The translations under genes were made by a program, and so were the position numbers. DNA of 64,000 nucleotides from Comamonas testosteroni TK102 (GTDB lineage: Bacteria > Pseudomonadota > Gammaproteobacteria > Burkholderiales > Burkholderiaceae_C): the NCBI RefSeq assembly GCF_000739375.1, contig NZ_CP006704.1, positions 1,302,001 through 1,366,000 on the forward strand. The letters are read 5' to 3'. This document shows positions 24,926-33,370 of this stretch, piece by piece. The stretch's first letter is position 1; every line of letters starts with the position of its first letter. The notes under the pieces are model-generated. The model was not told the DNA's origin. It made no database searches and was given only the letters and a program-made list of their open reading frames with translations.

Positions 24926-25918
24926 TCAGTTGTCTGCGCTGATCCTCGCGAACTTCACCAGCTCGGCGTATTTGTCCATGTCGGTGCGCATCACCTGGGC
25001 AAGGCTTTCATGGCCCTTGGCGGGCGGGGTTCCGGCTGCTTCGAGCTTCTGGCGGATGGCCGGGTCGGCAAGACCTGCCTGTATCGCTTTTTGCAGCTTG
25101 GCCAGCACTTCCGGAGGCAGACCCTTGGGGGCGGCCAGGGCAAACCAGCCGCTCAGGGAATAGCCCTTGAGCGCGGGATGTTCCGCCAGCGCCGGAATCT
25201 CCTTGAGCGTGGCGATGCGGGTGGCCGTGGTGGCCCCCAGAATCCGGATCTTTCCGGTCTGCACCAGCGGCGCTGCGGCCATGGGCGAGAGGATGGCGAA
25301 GTCCAGGTTGCCGCCGCCCAGATCGCTGGTCATGGCCGGAGAACCCTTGTAGGGGATGTGCACGAGGTAGACACCCGCAGTCTTCTTGATCAGCTCTCCC
25401 GAAAAATGCGGTGTCGAGCCAATGCCGGGGCTGCCGTAGCTGTATTTGCCAGGGTTGGCCTTGGCCAGTTTGACGAAGTCATCCACGGTTTTGACAGGGA
25501 CATGCGCTCCGGCCACCCACAGATTGGGGGCCTGCGCGGTCAGGCTCACCGGAGTCAGGTCCGTTGCCGGATCGTACTTTTGCGCCGCATTCACAAATTT
25601 GGTGCCCGCCATTTCGTTGCTCGAGCCGGCCAGCAAGGTGTAGCCATCGGGCTTGGCCGATACCACGCGCTGTGCTCCCACCACGCCTGCGGCGCCCGGC
25701 ACGTTCTCGACCACGACGGTGGCGTTCAACTGCCTGGCCAGTATGTCCCCGACCACGCGGCCGACCATGTCGACGGAGCCGCCCGGGGCATAGCCAATCA
25801 CGATGCGGATGGGCTTGCCGGGATAGGCATCCTGTGCCTGCACCGCGACGGTGAATAGGCTGGTCATGGCACAGCCGATGCAAAGGCGGCGGGAAAGAAA
25901 GGCGCGATCTGGATTCAT
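24926..25918 (-). CDS. Bug/TctC-family periplasmic binding protein
   Basis: A 330-residue exported protein with signal peptide (LCIGCAMTSLFTVAVQAQ). Family motifs: PIRIVIGYAPGGSVDMVGRVVGD, VVVENVPGAAGVVGAQRVV, YSYGSPGIGSTPHFSGEL, VHIPYKGSPAMTSDL, LKEIPALAEHPALKGY. GGAG precedes the ATG at 25918, which I prefer to the frame's first codon at 26092. It is a stand-alone gene, as Bug genes often are; no membrane components of a tripartite transporter are nearby. Ligand unknown. Confidence 0.92.
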   Translation of the reverse strand: MNPDRAFLSRRLCIGCAMTSLFTVAVQAQDAYPGKPIRIVIGYAPGGSVDMVGRVVGDILARQLNATVVVENVPGAAGVVGAQRVVSAKPDGYTLLAGSSNEMAGTKFVNAAQKYDPATDLTPVSLTAQAPNLWVAGAHVPVKTVDDFVKLAKANPGKYSYGSPGIGSTPHFSGELIKKTAGVYLVHIPYKGSPAMTSDLGGGNLDFAILSPMAAAPLVQTGKIRILGATTATRIATLKEIPALAEHPALKGYSLSGWFALAAPKGLPPEVLAKLQKAIQAGLADPAIRQKLEAAGTPPAKGHESLAQVMRTDMDKYAELVKFARISADN

Positions 25919-26350
25919 GGGGCTCCACAGAGGTGTGGCTAAGGTTGATTCGGTGATTGATGTTGGATTGCTCAACAAAATTAAATGAATTGTCATGAAA
26001 TCTTTGCTAAGAAAGAATCCATGAAAACCAGCAGTTCGCATGATTTCCAGCTCGTGTGCGGTGCCGCATAGCTTGATCCGGGAGGCTTGCAAATTCAGAA
26101 TTTGCGGCCGCTGCCTTGGGCGGTGAAGCTCTGGCCAGCAGTCGACCCGCCCTTCAGAACCGCCAGAAAAACAGCCCTTGCAACCGTGCTGGAAGGCGGT
26201 ACGAGACAGTCCCTGGTAGCCATCGAGCTATCGAAAATCCTGCACATAGTCGGTTGCAAAGCGTTTCAAGCGCATACCATGCAAGCGTCAAGCCAACCGG
26301 GCGCAGATCCGGCTCACAAGCGTTTCAGTTGAATCGTCAGGGAGTCTCAG
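25919..26350. other. divergent intergenic region, no gene recognised
   Basis: 432 bases between the Bug gene and the P-type ATPase, which diverge. The left third is AT-rich (around 25970-26030) and is the likely Bug promoter. A GGGAG ribosome site stands just before the ATPase ATG at 26351. I see no clear operator or hairpin. Confidence 0.4.
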
Positions 26351-29056
26351 ATGCAGGAACAGACCCGCGTTGCCGCCTGGCACGCGTTGCCGACCGATGC
26401 CGTACTCACTCAATTGCAATCGACTGCCGCCGGACTGAGCTCCGACCAGGCCCGCGAGCGTTTGCAGCAGCAGGGCCCCAATGCCTTGCCTGCCGCCGCT
26501 TCACGCGGCATGCTGGCCCGCTTTCTGTCGCAATTCAACAATCTGCTGATCTATGTCCTGCTGGGCTCGGCCGTCGTTACCGCACTGCTGCAGCATTGGG
26601 TCGATACGGGGGTGATCCTCGCAGTGGTGCTGATCAATGCGGTCTTCGGATTCGTGCAGGAAGGCCGCGCCGAAAAGGCGCTGGATGCCGTGAAGGCCAT
26701 GGTTTCCAGCCGCGCCAATGTGCTGCGCGACGGTTTGCGCATGGCGGTGTCTGCAGAGGAGCTGGTCGCCGGCGACTGCGTGCTGCTCGAAGCCGGCGAC
26801 CGCGTCCCGGCCGATGTGCGGCTGCTGCGCGCCAGCAGCCTGAAGCTGGACGAAGCCATGCTGACCGGTGAATCGGTCGCGGTCGACAAGTCGGTTGATC
26901 CGGTGGCCGCCGATGCTGCTCTCGGTGACCGCTTCTCCATGGCCTATTCCGGCACCCTGGTGGCTGCCGGGCAGGGCCTGGGTGTGGTGGTGGCCACCGG
27001 CCCGCGCACCGAGCTGGGCCTGATCAGCACCATGCTGGGTTCGGTGCAGACACTGGCCACCCCGCTGACGCGGCTCATGGACCGTTTCGCGCGCCAGCTC
27101 ACCATCACCATACTGAGCCTGTCCGCGCTGATGTTCTGCTTCGCACTATGGGGGCGCGGCTACGACACGGCCGACGCCTTCATCGCCGTGGTGGGTATTG
27201 CCGTATCTGCCATCCCCGAAGGCCTGCCCGTGGTCATGACGATTGCGCTGGCCATTGGCGTGCAGCGCATGGCCGCACGCTATGCCATCGTGCGCAATCT
27301 GCCGGCGGTGGAGACACTGGGCGCGGTCTCCGTCATCTGCTCCGACAAGACCGGCACTCTGACGCGCAATGAAATGAGCGTGCGTGCCGTGGTGCTGCCC
27401 GGGGCCAGCTTCGACATAGATGGCGAGGGCTATGCGCCCCAGGGGCGTTTCAGCCTGAAGGGCGAGGAGACCGAGCCTGCGCTGCATCCGCAACTGCTGC
27501 ACTTCGCCACAGGTGCGGCGCTTTGCAACGACGCCCATGTCAGACATGCCGAAGGCAAGGTCTGGGCGGTCGAAGGCGACCCCATGGAGGGTGCTTTGGT
27601 GACGCTGGCAGCACGGGCCGGCCTGGATGTCGATCAGCTGCGCCAGGACTGGCATCGGCTGGATGAGGTGCCGTTTGATGCCGTTCACCGCTTTATGGCC
27701 ACGCTGCACCGGCCGCTGGCTGCTGCTCCCGTGGTGTTTGTCAAAGGGGCTCCAGAGCAGGTGCTGGCCATGTGCCGAGATCAGCAGGGCGCCGAGGGCG
27801 TGCAGGCGCTGGATGTTGCCTACTGGCTGGAGCAGATCGATGCCCTGGCTGCCAAAGGCTATCGCGTGCTGGGTCTGGCCAGCGGTGTCCCGGCAGATGG
27901 CAAGGACAGCGTGGACATGGCCGACGTCAAGGACCTCAGCCTTCTTGGCGTGCTGGGCATGATAGATCCGCCGCGCGACTCGGCGAAGACGGCCGTGCGC
28001 GAATGCCGTAGCGCCGGCATTGCCGTGAAGATGATTACCGGCGACCACGCCGCCACGGCCGCCGCCATTGCCCGGGAACTCGCGCTGGCCGACACCATCC
28101 GCGTCACCTCGGGCCATGAGCTGGACGGGCTCAACGATGCCCAGCTGATCGATGTGGCCCGTGCCTCCACGGTATTCGCGCGCACCAGCCCCGAACACAA
28201 GCTGCGCCTGGTGCAGGCCCTGCAGGCCGATCGCAGCGTCATCGCCATGACCGGGGATGGCGTCAACGACGCACCGGCGCTCAAGCGGGCCGATATCGGC
28301 GTGGCCATGGGCGTTACCGGCACGGCCGCGGCCAAGGAGGCCGCAGGCATGGTGCTGGCCGACGACAACTTCGCCACCATCGTCGCCGCCGTCAAGGAAG
28401 GGCGCACCGTCTACGAAAACCTGCGCAAGGTCATTGCCTGGACCCTGCCGACCAACGGCGGCCAGGCGATCGTCATCGTCGTGGCGATTCTGCTGGGCCT
28501 GTCACTGCCCGTCACTCCGGTGCAGATTCTCTGGGTCAACCTGGTCACTGCCGTGGCTCTGGGACTGACGCTGGCCTTCGAACCACCCGAGGCCACGCTG
28601 ATGCAGCGCAAGCCGCGTTCGCCGGACGAGCAGCTGCTGCAGCCCTATCTGCTCTGGCGCGTCGCCCTGGTCTCGGTGCTGTTTGCCTTGGGCTGCTTCG
28701 GCATGTTCGAGTGGTCGCTGCGCCGCGGCGACTCGGTCGAACTGGCTCGCACCATCGTGGTCAATGCGCTGGTGATCATGGAGATCTTCTATCTGTTCAG
28801 CGTGCGCTACACGCAAGGAACCTCGCTCAGCCTGCGCGGCGTCCTGGGAACCCCGGCAGTGCTGCTGGGCGTGGCCGGCGTCACCCTGGTGCAACTGCTG
28901 TTCACCTATACCGCGCCCATGCAGGCACTGTTCGACAGCCGTCCTGTCGACCTGGAGGCCGGACTGCTGGCGATAGGGCTGGGTGTTGCCCTGCTGCTGT
29001 TGCTGGAGGTCGAGAAGTTCTTGGTACGCTGGATGAGATTGGGCGTGAGGGCCTAG
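26351..29056 (+). CDS. P-type cation-transporting ATPase, type II (Ca2+-ATPase-like)
   Basis: 901 residues. Order: N-terminal cation-ATPase domain (WHALPTDAVLTQLQSTAAGLSS), membrane helices 1-2, actuator domain with LTGESVAVDKS, and helix 4 with the type II ion motif AIPEGLP. The phosphorylation site is SDKTGTLT (aspartate near residue 332). The nucleotide domain has FVKGAPEQVL, the hinge MTGDGVNDAPALKRADIGVAMG, and six C-terminal helices follow. The PEGLP motif points to a type IIA-like transporter of Ca2+ or another cation; the ion is not certain. No neighbouring gene suggests an ion. Confidence 0.9.
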   Translation: MQEQTRVAAWHALPTDAVLTQLQSTAAGLSSDQARERLQQQGPNALPAAASRGMLARFLSQFNNLLIYVLLGSAVVTALLQHWVDTGVILAVVLINAVFGFVQEGRAEKALDAVKAMVSSRANVLRDGLRMAVSAEELVAGDCVLLEAGDRVPADVRLLRASSLKLDEAMLTGESVAVDKSVDPVAADAALGDRFSMAYSGTLVAAGQGLGVVVATGPRTELGLISTMLGSVQTLATPLTRLMDRFARQLTITILSLSALMFCFALWGRGYDTADAFIAVVGIAVSAIPEGLPVVMTIALAIGVQRMAARYAIVRNLPAVETLGAVSVICSDKTGTLTRNEMSVRAVVLPGASFDIDGEGYAPQGRFSLKGEETEPALHPQLLHFATGAALCNDAHVRHAEGKVWAVEGDPMEGALVTLAARAGLDVDQLRQDWHRLDEVPFDAVHRFMATLHRPLAAAPVVFVKGAPEQVLAMCRDQQGAEGVQALDVAYWLEQIDALAAKGYRVLGLASGVPADGKDSVDMADVKDLSLLGVLGMIDPPRDSAKTAVRECRSAGIAVKMITGDHAATAAAIARELALADTIRVTSGHELDGLNDAQLIDVARASTVFARTSPEHKLRLVQALQADRSVIAMTGDGVNDAPALKRADIGVAMGVTGTAAAKEAAGMVLADDNFATIVAAVKEGRTVYENLRKVIAWTLPTNGGQAIVIVVAILLGLSLPVTPVQILWVNLVTAVALGLTLAFEPPEATLMQRKPRSPDEQLLQPYLLWRVALVSVLFALGCFGMFEWSLRRGDSVELARTIVVNALVIMEIFYLFSVRYTQGTSLSLRGVLGTPAVLLGVAGVTLVQLLFTYTAPMQALFDSRPVDLEAGLLAIGLGVALLLLLEVEKFLVRWMRLGVRA

Positions 29057-29112
29057 GGCACTGTGCACGCAAGGCATTCAAGCCGTCGTTTCACTGCCAG
29101 GCCGAGGGCATG

Positions 29113-29136
29113 AAAAAAGGCCCCGAAGGGCCTTTC
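29113..29136 (-). terminator. rho-independent terminator of gdhA
   Basis: Read leftward: AAAGGCCC-TTCG-GGGCCTTTTTT, a tight stem closed by a TTCG tetraloop with a T-run, 25-45 bases after the gdhA stop. It may also stop the opposing ATPase transcript, although the T-run on that side is interrupted by a C. Confidence 0.9.
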
Positions 29137-29160
29137 TTGCGAGTGCTGAGCGCTTGGCGC

Positions 29161-30507
29161 TTAGATCACGCCTTGTGCCAGCATGGCGTCGGCCACCTTC
29201 ACAAAGCCGGCGATGTTGGCGCCGTCGATGTAGCTGATAGTGCCGTCTTCGCGCTTGCCGTGCTTCACGCAAGCAGCGTGGATGCTTTGCATGATTTGCA
29301 GCAGACGTGCATCCACTTCTTCGGCAGGCCAGGACAGGCGGGCCGAGTTTTGCGACATTTCCAGACCCGAAGTGGCCACGCCACCGGCGTTGGATGCCTT
29401 GCCGGGTGCGTACAGCACGCCGGCAGCTTCGAAGGCGCGGGCGGCTTCGTTGGTGGAGGGCATATTCGCGCCTTCAGCCACGCACAGCACGCCATTGGCG
29501 ATCAGGGTCTTGGCATCGGCTTCGGTCAGCTCGTTCTGAGTGGCGCAAGGCAGGGCCACGTCCACCTTGATGGACCAGGGGCTCTTGCCTGCCAGGAATT
29601 CCACCCCGGAAACCAGCTTGGCGTAGTCGCTGACGCGGCCGTACTTGTGGTTCTTCACATCCATCAGGATGGCCAGCTTTTCGGTGGTGAAACCGGCGGC
29701 GTCATACACGGTGCCCGAGGAGTCGGACACGGTCACGACCTTGGCGCCCAGCTCCATGGCCTTTTCCACGGCGTACTGAGCCACATTGCCCGAGCCGGAC
29801 ACGGACACGGTCTTGCCTTCAAAGGACTGGCCGCGAGTGGCCAGCATTTCACGGGCGAAGTACACGGTGCCGTAGCCAGTGGCTTCGGGACGAATCAGCG
29901 ATCCGCCGAAGGACAGGCCCTTGCCCGTGAACACGGAAGCTGCAGTGTTCGACAGCTTCTTGTACATACCGGCCATATAGCCCACTTCACGGCCGCCCAC
30001 GCCGATGTCACCTGCGGGCACATCGGTGTCGGGACCCACGTGGCGGAACAGCTCGGACACGAAAGCCTGGCAGAAGCGCATGACTTCGGCAGGGCTCTTG
30101 CCCTTGGGGTCGAAGTCCGAGCCGCCCTTGCCGCCGCCCATGGGCAGAGTGGTCAGTGCGTTCTTGAAGGTCTGCTCGAAAGCCAGGAACTTCAGCACGG
30201 ACTGGTTGACCGATGGGTGGAAGCGCAGACCGCCCTTGAAGGGGCCGATGGCCATGCTGTGCTGGATGCGGAAGCCGCGGTTCACCTGCACCTGACCCTT
30301 GTCGTCAGTCCAGCTCACGCAGAACTGGATGATGCGCTCGGGCTCGACCAGGCGCTCCAGCAGGGCGTGCTCGGCGTACTTGGGATTCTTCTCGATGAAG
30401 GGCCACAGGCTTTCCATCACTTCGGTGACGGCTTGCAGGAATTCGGGCTGACCGGGGTTGCGTTGTGCCACTTCTTCCAGGAATTGGCCTACGGACTCGT
30501 ACTTCAT
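29161..30507 (-). CDS. gdhA: NADP-specific glutamate dehydrogenase
   Basis: A 448-residue hexameric-type enzyme, matching E. coli GdhA (447). It aminates 2-oxoglutarate to glutamate with NADPH, assimilating ammonium. Motifs: GPFKGGLRFHPSVN, LPMGGGKGGSDFDPKGKS with the catalytic lysine, DVPAGDIGVGGREVGYMAG, the dinucleotide-binding GSGNVAQYAVEKA, and SNAGGVATSGLEMSQN. The spacer upstream contains two NtrC-type sites 164-311 bp before its start, suggesting nitrogen control. In Pseudomonas putida gdhA is repressed by NtrC, a useful parallel but not proof here. Confidence 0.97.
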   Translation of the reverse strand: MKYESVGQFLEEVAQRNPGQPEFLQAVTEVMESLWPFIEKNPKYAEHALLERLVEPERIIQFCVSWTDDKGQVQVNRGFRIQHSMAIGPFKGGLRFHPSVNQSVLKFLAFEQTFKNALTTLPMGGGKGGSDFDPKGKSPAEVMRFCQAFVSELFRHVGPDTDVPAGDIGVGGREVGYMAGMYKKLSNTAASVFTGKGLSFGGSLIRPEATGYGTVYFAREMLATRGQSFEGKTVSVSGSGNVAQYAVEKAMELGAKVVTVSDSSGTVYDAAGFTTEKLAILMDVKNHKYGRVSDYAKLVSGVEFLAGKSPWSIKVDVALPCATQNELTEADAKTLIANGVLCVAEGANMPSTNEAARAFEAAGVLYAPGKASNAGGVATSGLEMSQNSARLSWPAEEVDARLLQIMQSIHAACVKHGKREDGTISYIDGANIAGFVKVADAMLAQGVI

Positions 30508-30670
30508 AGAGAACTTTCTGACAGGGACAGGGAATGCGCTGAACTCGCGAAACCAAAATTATGCCAAAAAGTTATGCCGTCATGCATGGATTCGGTGCAT
30601 GAGAGCGCAATTCTGGTGCGTCCATGCCCGAATTTGGAACACTTATTCTGTATTTGTTCTTAGTTTTCAG

Positions 30671-30685
30671 GCACTTGGATGGTGC
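30671..30685. promoter_or_regulatory. NtrC-type binding site
   Basis: GCACTTGGATGGTGC fits the NtrC consensus GCACY-N5-RGTGC at every specified base. It lies 164 bp upstream of gdhA. Confidence 0.55.
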
Positions 30686-30803
30686 ATTTGAAGTAAAGGA
30701 TTTTTCATCCTGGTGTCGTAAAAACATTTTTGCGGCTTGTCACACCAGCGTTTTTGTCTCGTGATGTCCGGCTTCATCCGCCCGCAATGTCTTATCTGTG
30801 CTA

Positions 30804-30818
30804 GCACCATCGTGGTGC
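30804..30818. promoter_or_regulatory. NtrC-type binding site
   Basis: GCACCATCGTGGTGC fits GCACY-N5-RGTGC exactly and is also a palindrome around TCG. It lies 12 bases before the sigma-54-like element and 133 bp from the first NtrC-type site. Confidence 0.6.
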
Positions 30819-30829
30819 ATGTGATTTCA

Positions 30830-30843
30830 GGCACGAAATCTGC
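30830..30843 (+). promoter_or_regulatory. sigma-54-like -24/-12 promoter element
   Basis: AGGCACGAAATCTGCA has GG and GC separated by exactly ten bases, as sigma-54 promoters need. It matches TGGCACG-N4-TTGCW with one mismatch in each half. It would start transcription near 30855 toward the MFS gene, leaving a leader of about 170 bases. Confidence 0.5.
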
Positions 30844-30932
30844 AATTGTGAAAACTGATTTTCATGAGCCCGGCCGCACGACTCAGCGGGTGGACTGCGC
30901 AGCCAGCTGCAGGGCCTGGGTAAATCTGGATT

Positions 30933-30948
30933 TGAAATTTAAATTTCA
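30933..30948. promoter_or_regulatory. 16-bp palindrome, candidate RpiR operator
   Basis: TGAAATTTAAATTTCA is perfect and stands 80 bases before the MFS start. Its shape (TGwAATTTAAATTwCA) resembles sites reported for RpiR-family proteins such as HexR. An RpiR gene ends this cluster, so it is a plausible operator. Confidence 0.4.
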
Positions 30949-31027
30949 TATTCTTTAATAAGAAAACTTAATTTCAATTGGCTTGCCGGCCCAGCGCCAG
31001 GCCAGCCCTCACCAAGAGGAGGTGGAT

Positions 31028-32524
31028 ATGGCAGCTGAGATTCCCGTGACGCCCTCGGCGTCAGGCAAGGCCAGTGCGGCGCAGATGCAGCAGCTCGAAA
31101 ACGCGCTCAACCAGATCGGCGTGACGCGCTCGCACAAAAGCATCATCTTTCTGGTGGTCTGCGGCGTGCTCTTCGATGTGTTCGAACAGAACGCGGTCGG
31201 CCTGGTCGGGCCTCTGCTGCGACAGCAATGGGGGCTGGACGCGACGGACATTGCCTTTCTCAACACCATCACTTTCTTTGCCGCCGCCATGGGGCGCCTG
31301 CTTTCGGGCTACCTGGCCGATCGCATGGGACGGCGCTTCATGCTCAATGTGAACCTGGCGCTGTTCACGCTGGGTGCCGTCGGCTGCGCACTGGCACCCG
31401 ATTACGCTTTCCTCGCCGTGGCACGTGCCATCGTGGGCTTTGGTCTGGGCGGTGAAATCACCACGGCCGTGACCATGCTGGCCGAGTTCTGCTCGGCCCG
31501 CTTTCGCGGCACGGCAGTCGGTCTTATCAACGTCGGTGGTGGCGGTCTGGGCAATATGCTGGCGCCAGCGTTCGCGCTGGGCGTGTTCACGCTGTTCCCG
31601 GGCGATGATTCCTGGCGCTGGCTGTTCGGCTGTCTGGTCATGCCGGCCATCTTCATCGTGTTCTACCGCCGCTTCGTTCCGGAGACGCCGCGCTTTCTGC
31701 TCTCCAAGGGGCGGGTCGAGGAAGCCAATCAGGTGCTGAGCATGCTGGCGGCGGGCAAGCTGGCCAATGCGCAGTATGAACTGCGCGAGTTCATCAGCCC
31801 AGGCAGTGCGCAGGCGCAGACGGCTGCCGCGCAGACGGTGCAGCGCAGTTCCTTCACCGACATCTTCAGGGGCGGCTATGCGCGGCGCACGATTGCCGTG
31901 GGTGTGGCTTCGTGGATGACGTTTGGCGCGCAGCTCTCGGTGCTCACGCTGATGCCGACGATTCTGGTCGCACAGGGCTACTCCATCACCAAGAGCTTCA
32001 GCTTCACCATCGTCATGCAGATGGGCAGCCTCGCCGGCGCGATCGCGGCATCGACCATGGGCTATTACTTCCCGCGCAAACGGGTGCTGACGGTAGGGGC
32101 GATTGCTGCCTGTCTGGCGGGCCTGGCGTTCGGCAACTTCACCGATAGCGTGGCCATGATCCTGGTCTGCGGTGCGCTGTTCCAGTTCTGCGTACTGACG
32201 CTCAACACCTCCATCTGGATCTTTGCGCCCGAGCTGTATCCCACGCGCATTCGTGCGCTGGGCACCTCCTTCCTGCTGGCCCTGGGCACGATCGGCGGAG
32301 CCATGTCCCAGGTGCTGGCAGGCAAGATGTTCGATCTGCACGGCGTCTCCGGAATGTTCGGCATGATCGCCGCCATGTATTTCATCTTTGCGATTGCCGT
32401 GCAGTTTGCCCCCGAGACCTTTGGCCGTTCCATCGAGGAAGGTGCGGGCGGCGAATCCCCCGCCGGGCAGGAGTCTGCAGTCGCTGCAGGCGTGCATGCC
32501 GGCAGTCAGGAGCGCACGGCATGA
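31028..32524 (+). CDS. MFS transporter (metabolite:H+ symporter type)
   Basis: A 498-residue protein with twelve helices; the N-terminal 45 residues are polar. GRLLSGYLADRMGRRFMLNVN is the MFS A motif between helices 2 and 3. RAIVGFGLGGEITTAVTMLAEF is the helix 4 motif of the sugar/aromatic-acid symporter branch, and FVPETPRFLLSKGRVEEANQVL opens the central loop. Its stop overlaps the start of the racemase-like gene (ATGA), so they work together; the substrate is probably the compound the partner acts on. GAGGAGG precedes the chosen ATG. The upstream region has a sigma-54-like element. Confidence 0.9.
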   Translation: MAAEIPVTPSASGKASAAQMQQLENALNQIGVTRSHKSIIFLVVCGVLFDVFEQNAVGLVGPLLRQQWGLDATDIAFLNTITFFAAAMGRLLSGYLADRMGRRFMLNVNLALFTLGAVGCALAPDYAFLAVARAIVGFGLGGEITTAVTMLAEFCSARFRGTAVGLINVGGGGLGNMLAPAFALGVFTLFPGDDSWRWLFGCLVMPAIFIVFYRRFVPETPRFLLSKGRVEEANQVLSMLAAGKLANAQYELREFISPGSAQAQTAAAQTVQRSSFTDIFRGGYARRTIAVGVASWMTFGAQLSVLTLMPTILVAQGYSITKSFSFTIVMQMGSLAGAIAASTMGYYFPRKRVLTVGAIAACLAGLAFGNFTDSVAMILVCGALFQFCVLTLNTSIWIFAPELYPTRIRALGTSFLLALGTIGGAMSQVLAGKMFDLHGVSGMFGMIAAMYFIFAIAVQFAPETFGRSIEEGAGGESPAGQESAVAAGVHAGSQERTA

Positions 32525-33225
32525 AGGCTGGTATGCATGTTCTGCTGATCAACCCCAATACCTCGCAGCAGACCACGGCGCTGATGCTGAGACAGGCGCG
32601 GGCCTGTCTGTCGCCCGGCGTGCTGCTGCACGGCGCGACGGCCGAAAGGGGCGCGGCCATGATTACCGACGAGGCAGGGCTGAAGATCGCCGAGCAGGAG
32701 GTGCTGCGTCTGGGCCTGGCCTTTGCCCAGGGCGATGACAGCCAGGCCGGCCGGGCCATCATCGTGGCCGCCTTCGGCAATCCCGGGCTGGAGTTGCTGC
32801 GTGCGGCGCTGCCGCAGCGGGTTGCCGCCTTTGGCATCGGCGAAGCCGCCATGCTGCAGGCCGCACGGGATGAGCAGGGCCTGCCGCGTCGCTTCGGCAT
32901 TGCGACGACCACGCCGGGGCTGGAGGCTTCGATTGCCGCCTCGGTCGCGGCACTGGGCCTGACGCCCTGGTTCTGCGGCACGCGCATTGCTGCGGGCGAG
33001 CCGCTGGCCTTGGCTGCAGACCCGGCCCTGCAATGCGAGCGCCTGGGCGATGCCGTGGCCCAATGCGTGCAAAGCGATGGCGCGCAGGCCGTGGTGATCG
33101 GCGGCGGCCCGCTGTCCGAAGCCGCGCTGTGGCTGGCGCCACGCTTTCAGGTGCCGGTGCTGTCGCCGGTGGTGGCCGCAGTGCAGGCGGCGCTGGCGGG
33201 CCTGGCGCTCGCCGTCACCCACTGA
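32521..33225 (+). CDS. Asp/Glu/hydantoin racemase-family protein lacking both catalytic cysteines
   Basis: A 234-residue protein with the family start VLLINPNTSQQTTALML and the FGNPGLELLR loop. In hydantoin racemases two cysteines sit in motifs resembling ACFGDPG and VLGCAGM. Here the same places read VAAFGNPG and VIGGGPLSE, so alanine and glycine replace the cysteines; the codons GCC and GGC are unambiguous. The fold is probably kept, but two-base racemisation is unlikely. It may be another lyase- or isomerase-like activity, or a binding protein. It is translationally coupled to the MFS transporter and convergent with an RpiR regulator. Confidence 0.85.
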   Translation: MKAGMHVLLINPNTSQQTTALMLRQARACLSPGVLLHGATAERGAAMITDEAGLKIAEQEVLRLGLAFAQGDDSQAGRAIIVAAFGNPGLELLRAALPQRVAAFGIGEAAMLQAARDEQGLPRRFGIATTTPGLEASIAASVAALGLTPWFCGTRIAAGEPLALAADPALQCERLGDAVAQCVQSDGAQAVVIGGGPLSEAALWLAPRFQVPVLSPVVAAVQAALAGLALAVTH

Positions 33226-33233
33226 ATGCTATT

Positions 33234-33257
33234 GGATGCGGATGCGGATGCGGATGC
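33234..33257. repeat. four tandem GGATGC hexamers
   Basis: Four perfect 6-bp units, with a fifth at 33262-33267, start 8 bases after the racemase-like stop codon. Confidence 0.95.
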
Positions 33258-33261
33258 GGTT

Positions 33262-33370
33262 GGATGCTATTGATTGGAGAGCTTTAATCGCCAGTAAATC
33301 ATAGATTTCAGATTGAAAAGCATCTGAAATCTATGACTAACAAGCGCAGCAAGCTTTTGATTTCATAGCA
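33262..33370. repeat. dispersed repeat with internal 15-bp-arm hairpin, between racemase-like gene and rpiR
   Basis: The outer parts (GCTATTGATTGGAGAGCTTT and AAGCGCAGCAAGCTTTTGAT) match the dispersed repeat wording. Inside, perfect 15-bp arms at 33299-33313 and 33322-33336 enclose an eight-base loop. It lies between convergent stop codons and could end transcription or protect both mRNAs, although there is no T-run. Confidence 0.6.

Larger units (their letters stand above)
30508..31027. promoter_or_regulatory. divergent regulatory region between gdhA and the MFS-racemase operon
   Basis: 520 bases without a gene. It holds, in order, an NtrC-type site at 30671-30685, another at 30804-30818, a sigma-54-like element at 30830-30843 reading right, and an AT-rich palindrome at 30933-30948. 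A strong ribosome site (GAGGAGG) lies just before 31028. The arrangement fits nitrogen-responsive control of one or both flanking units. Confidence 0.55.

Noticed and set aside
28711..30663. 650-codon plus-strand open frame
   Set aside because: It starts inside the P-type ATPase in another frame and runs antisense through gdhA.
33225..33370. CRISPR-like or IS-end repeats after the racemase-like gene
   Set aside because: There is only a short hexamer run and one hairpin, with no spacer-repeat periodicity and no transposase.
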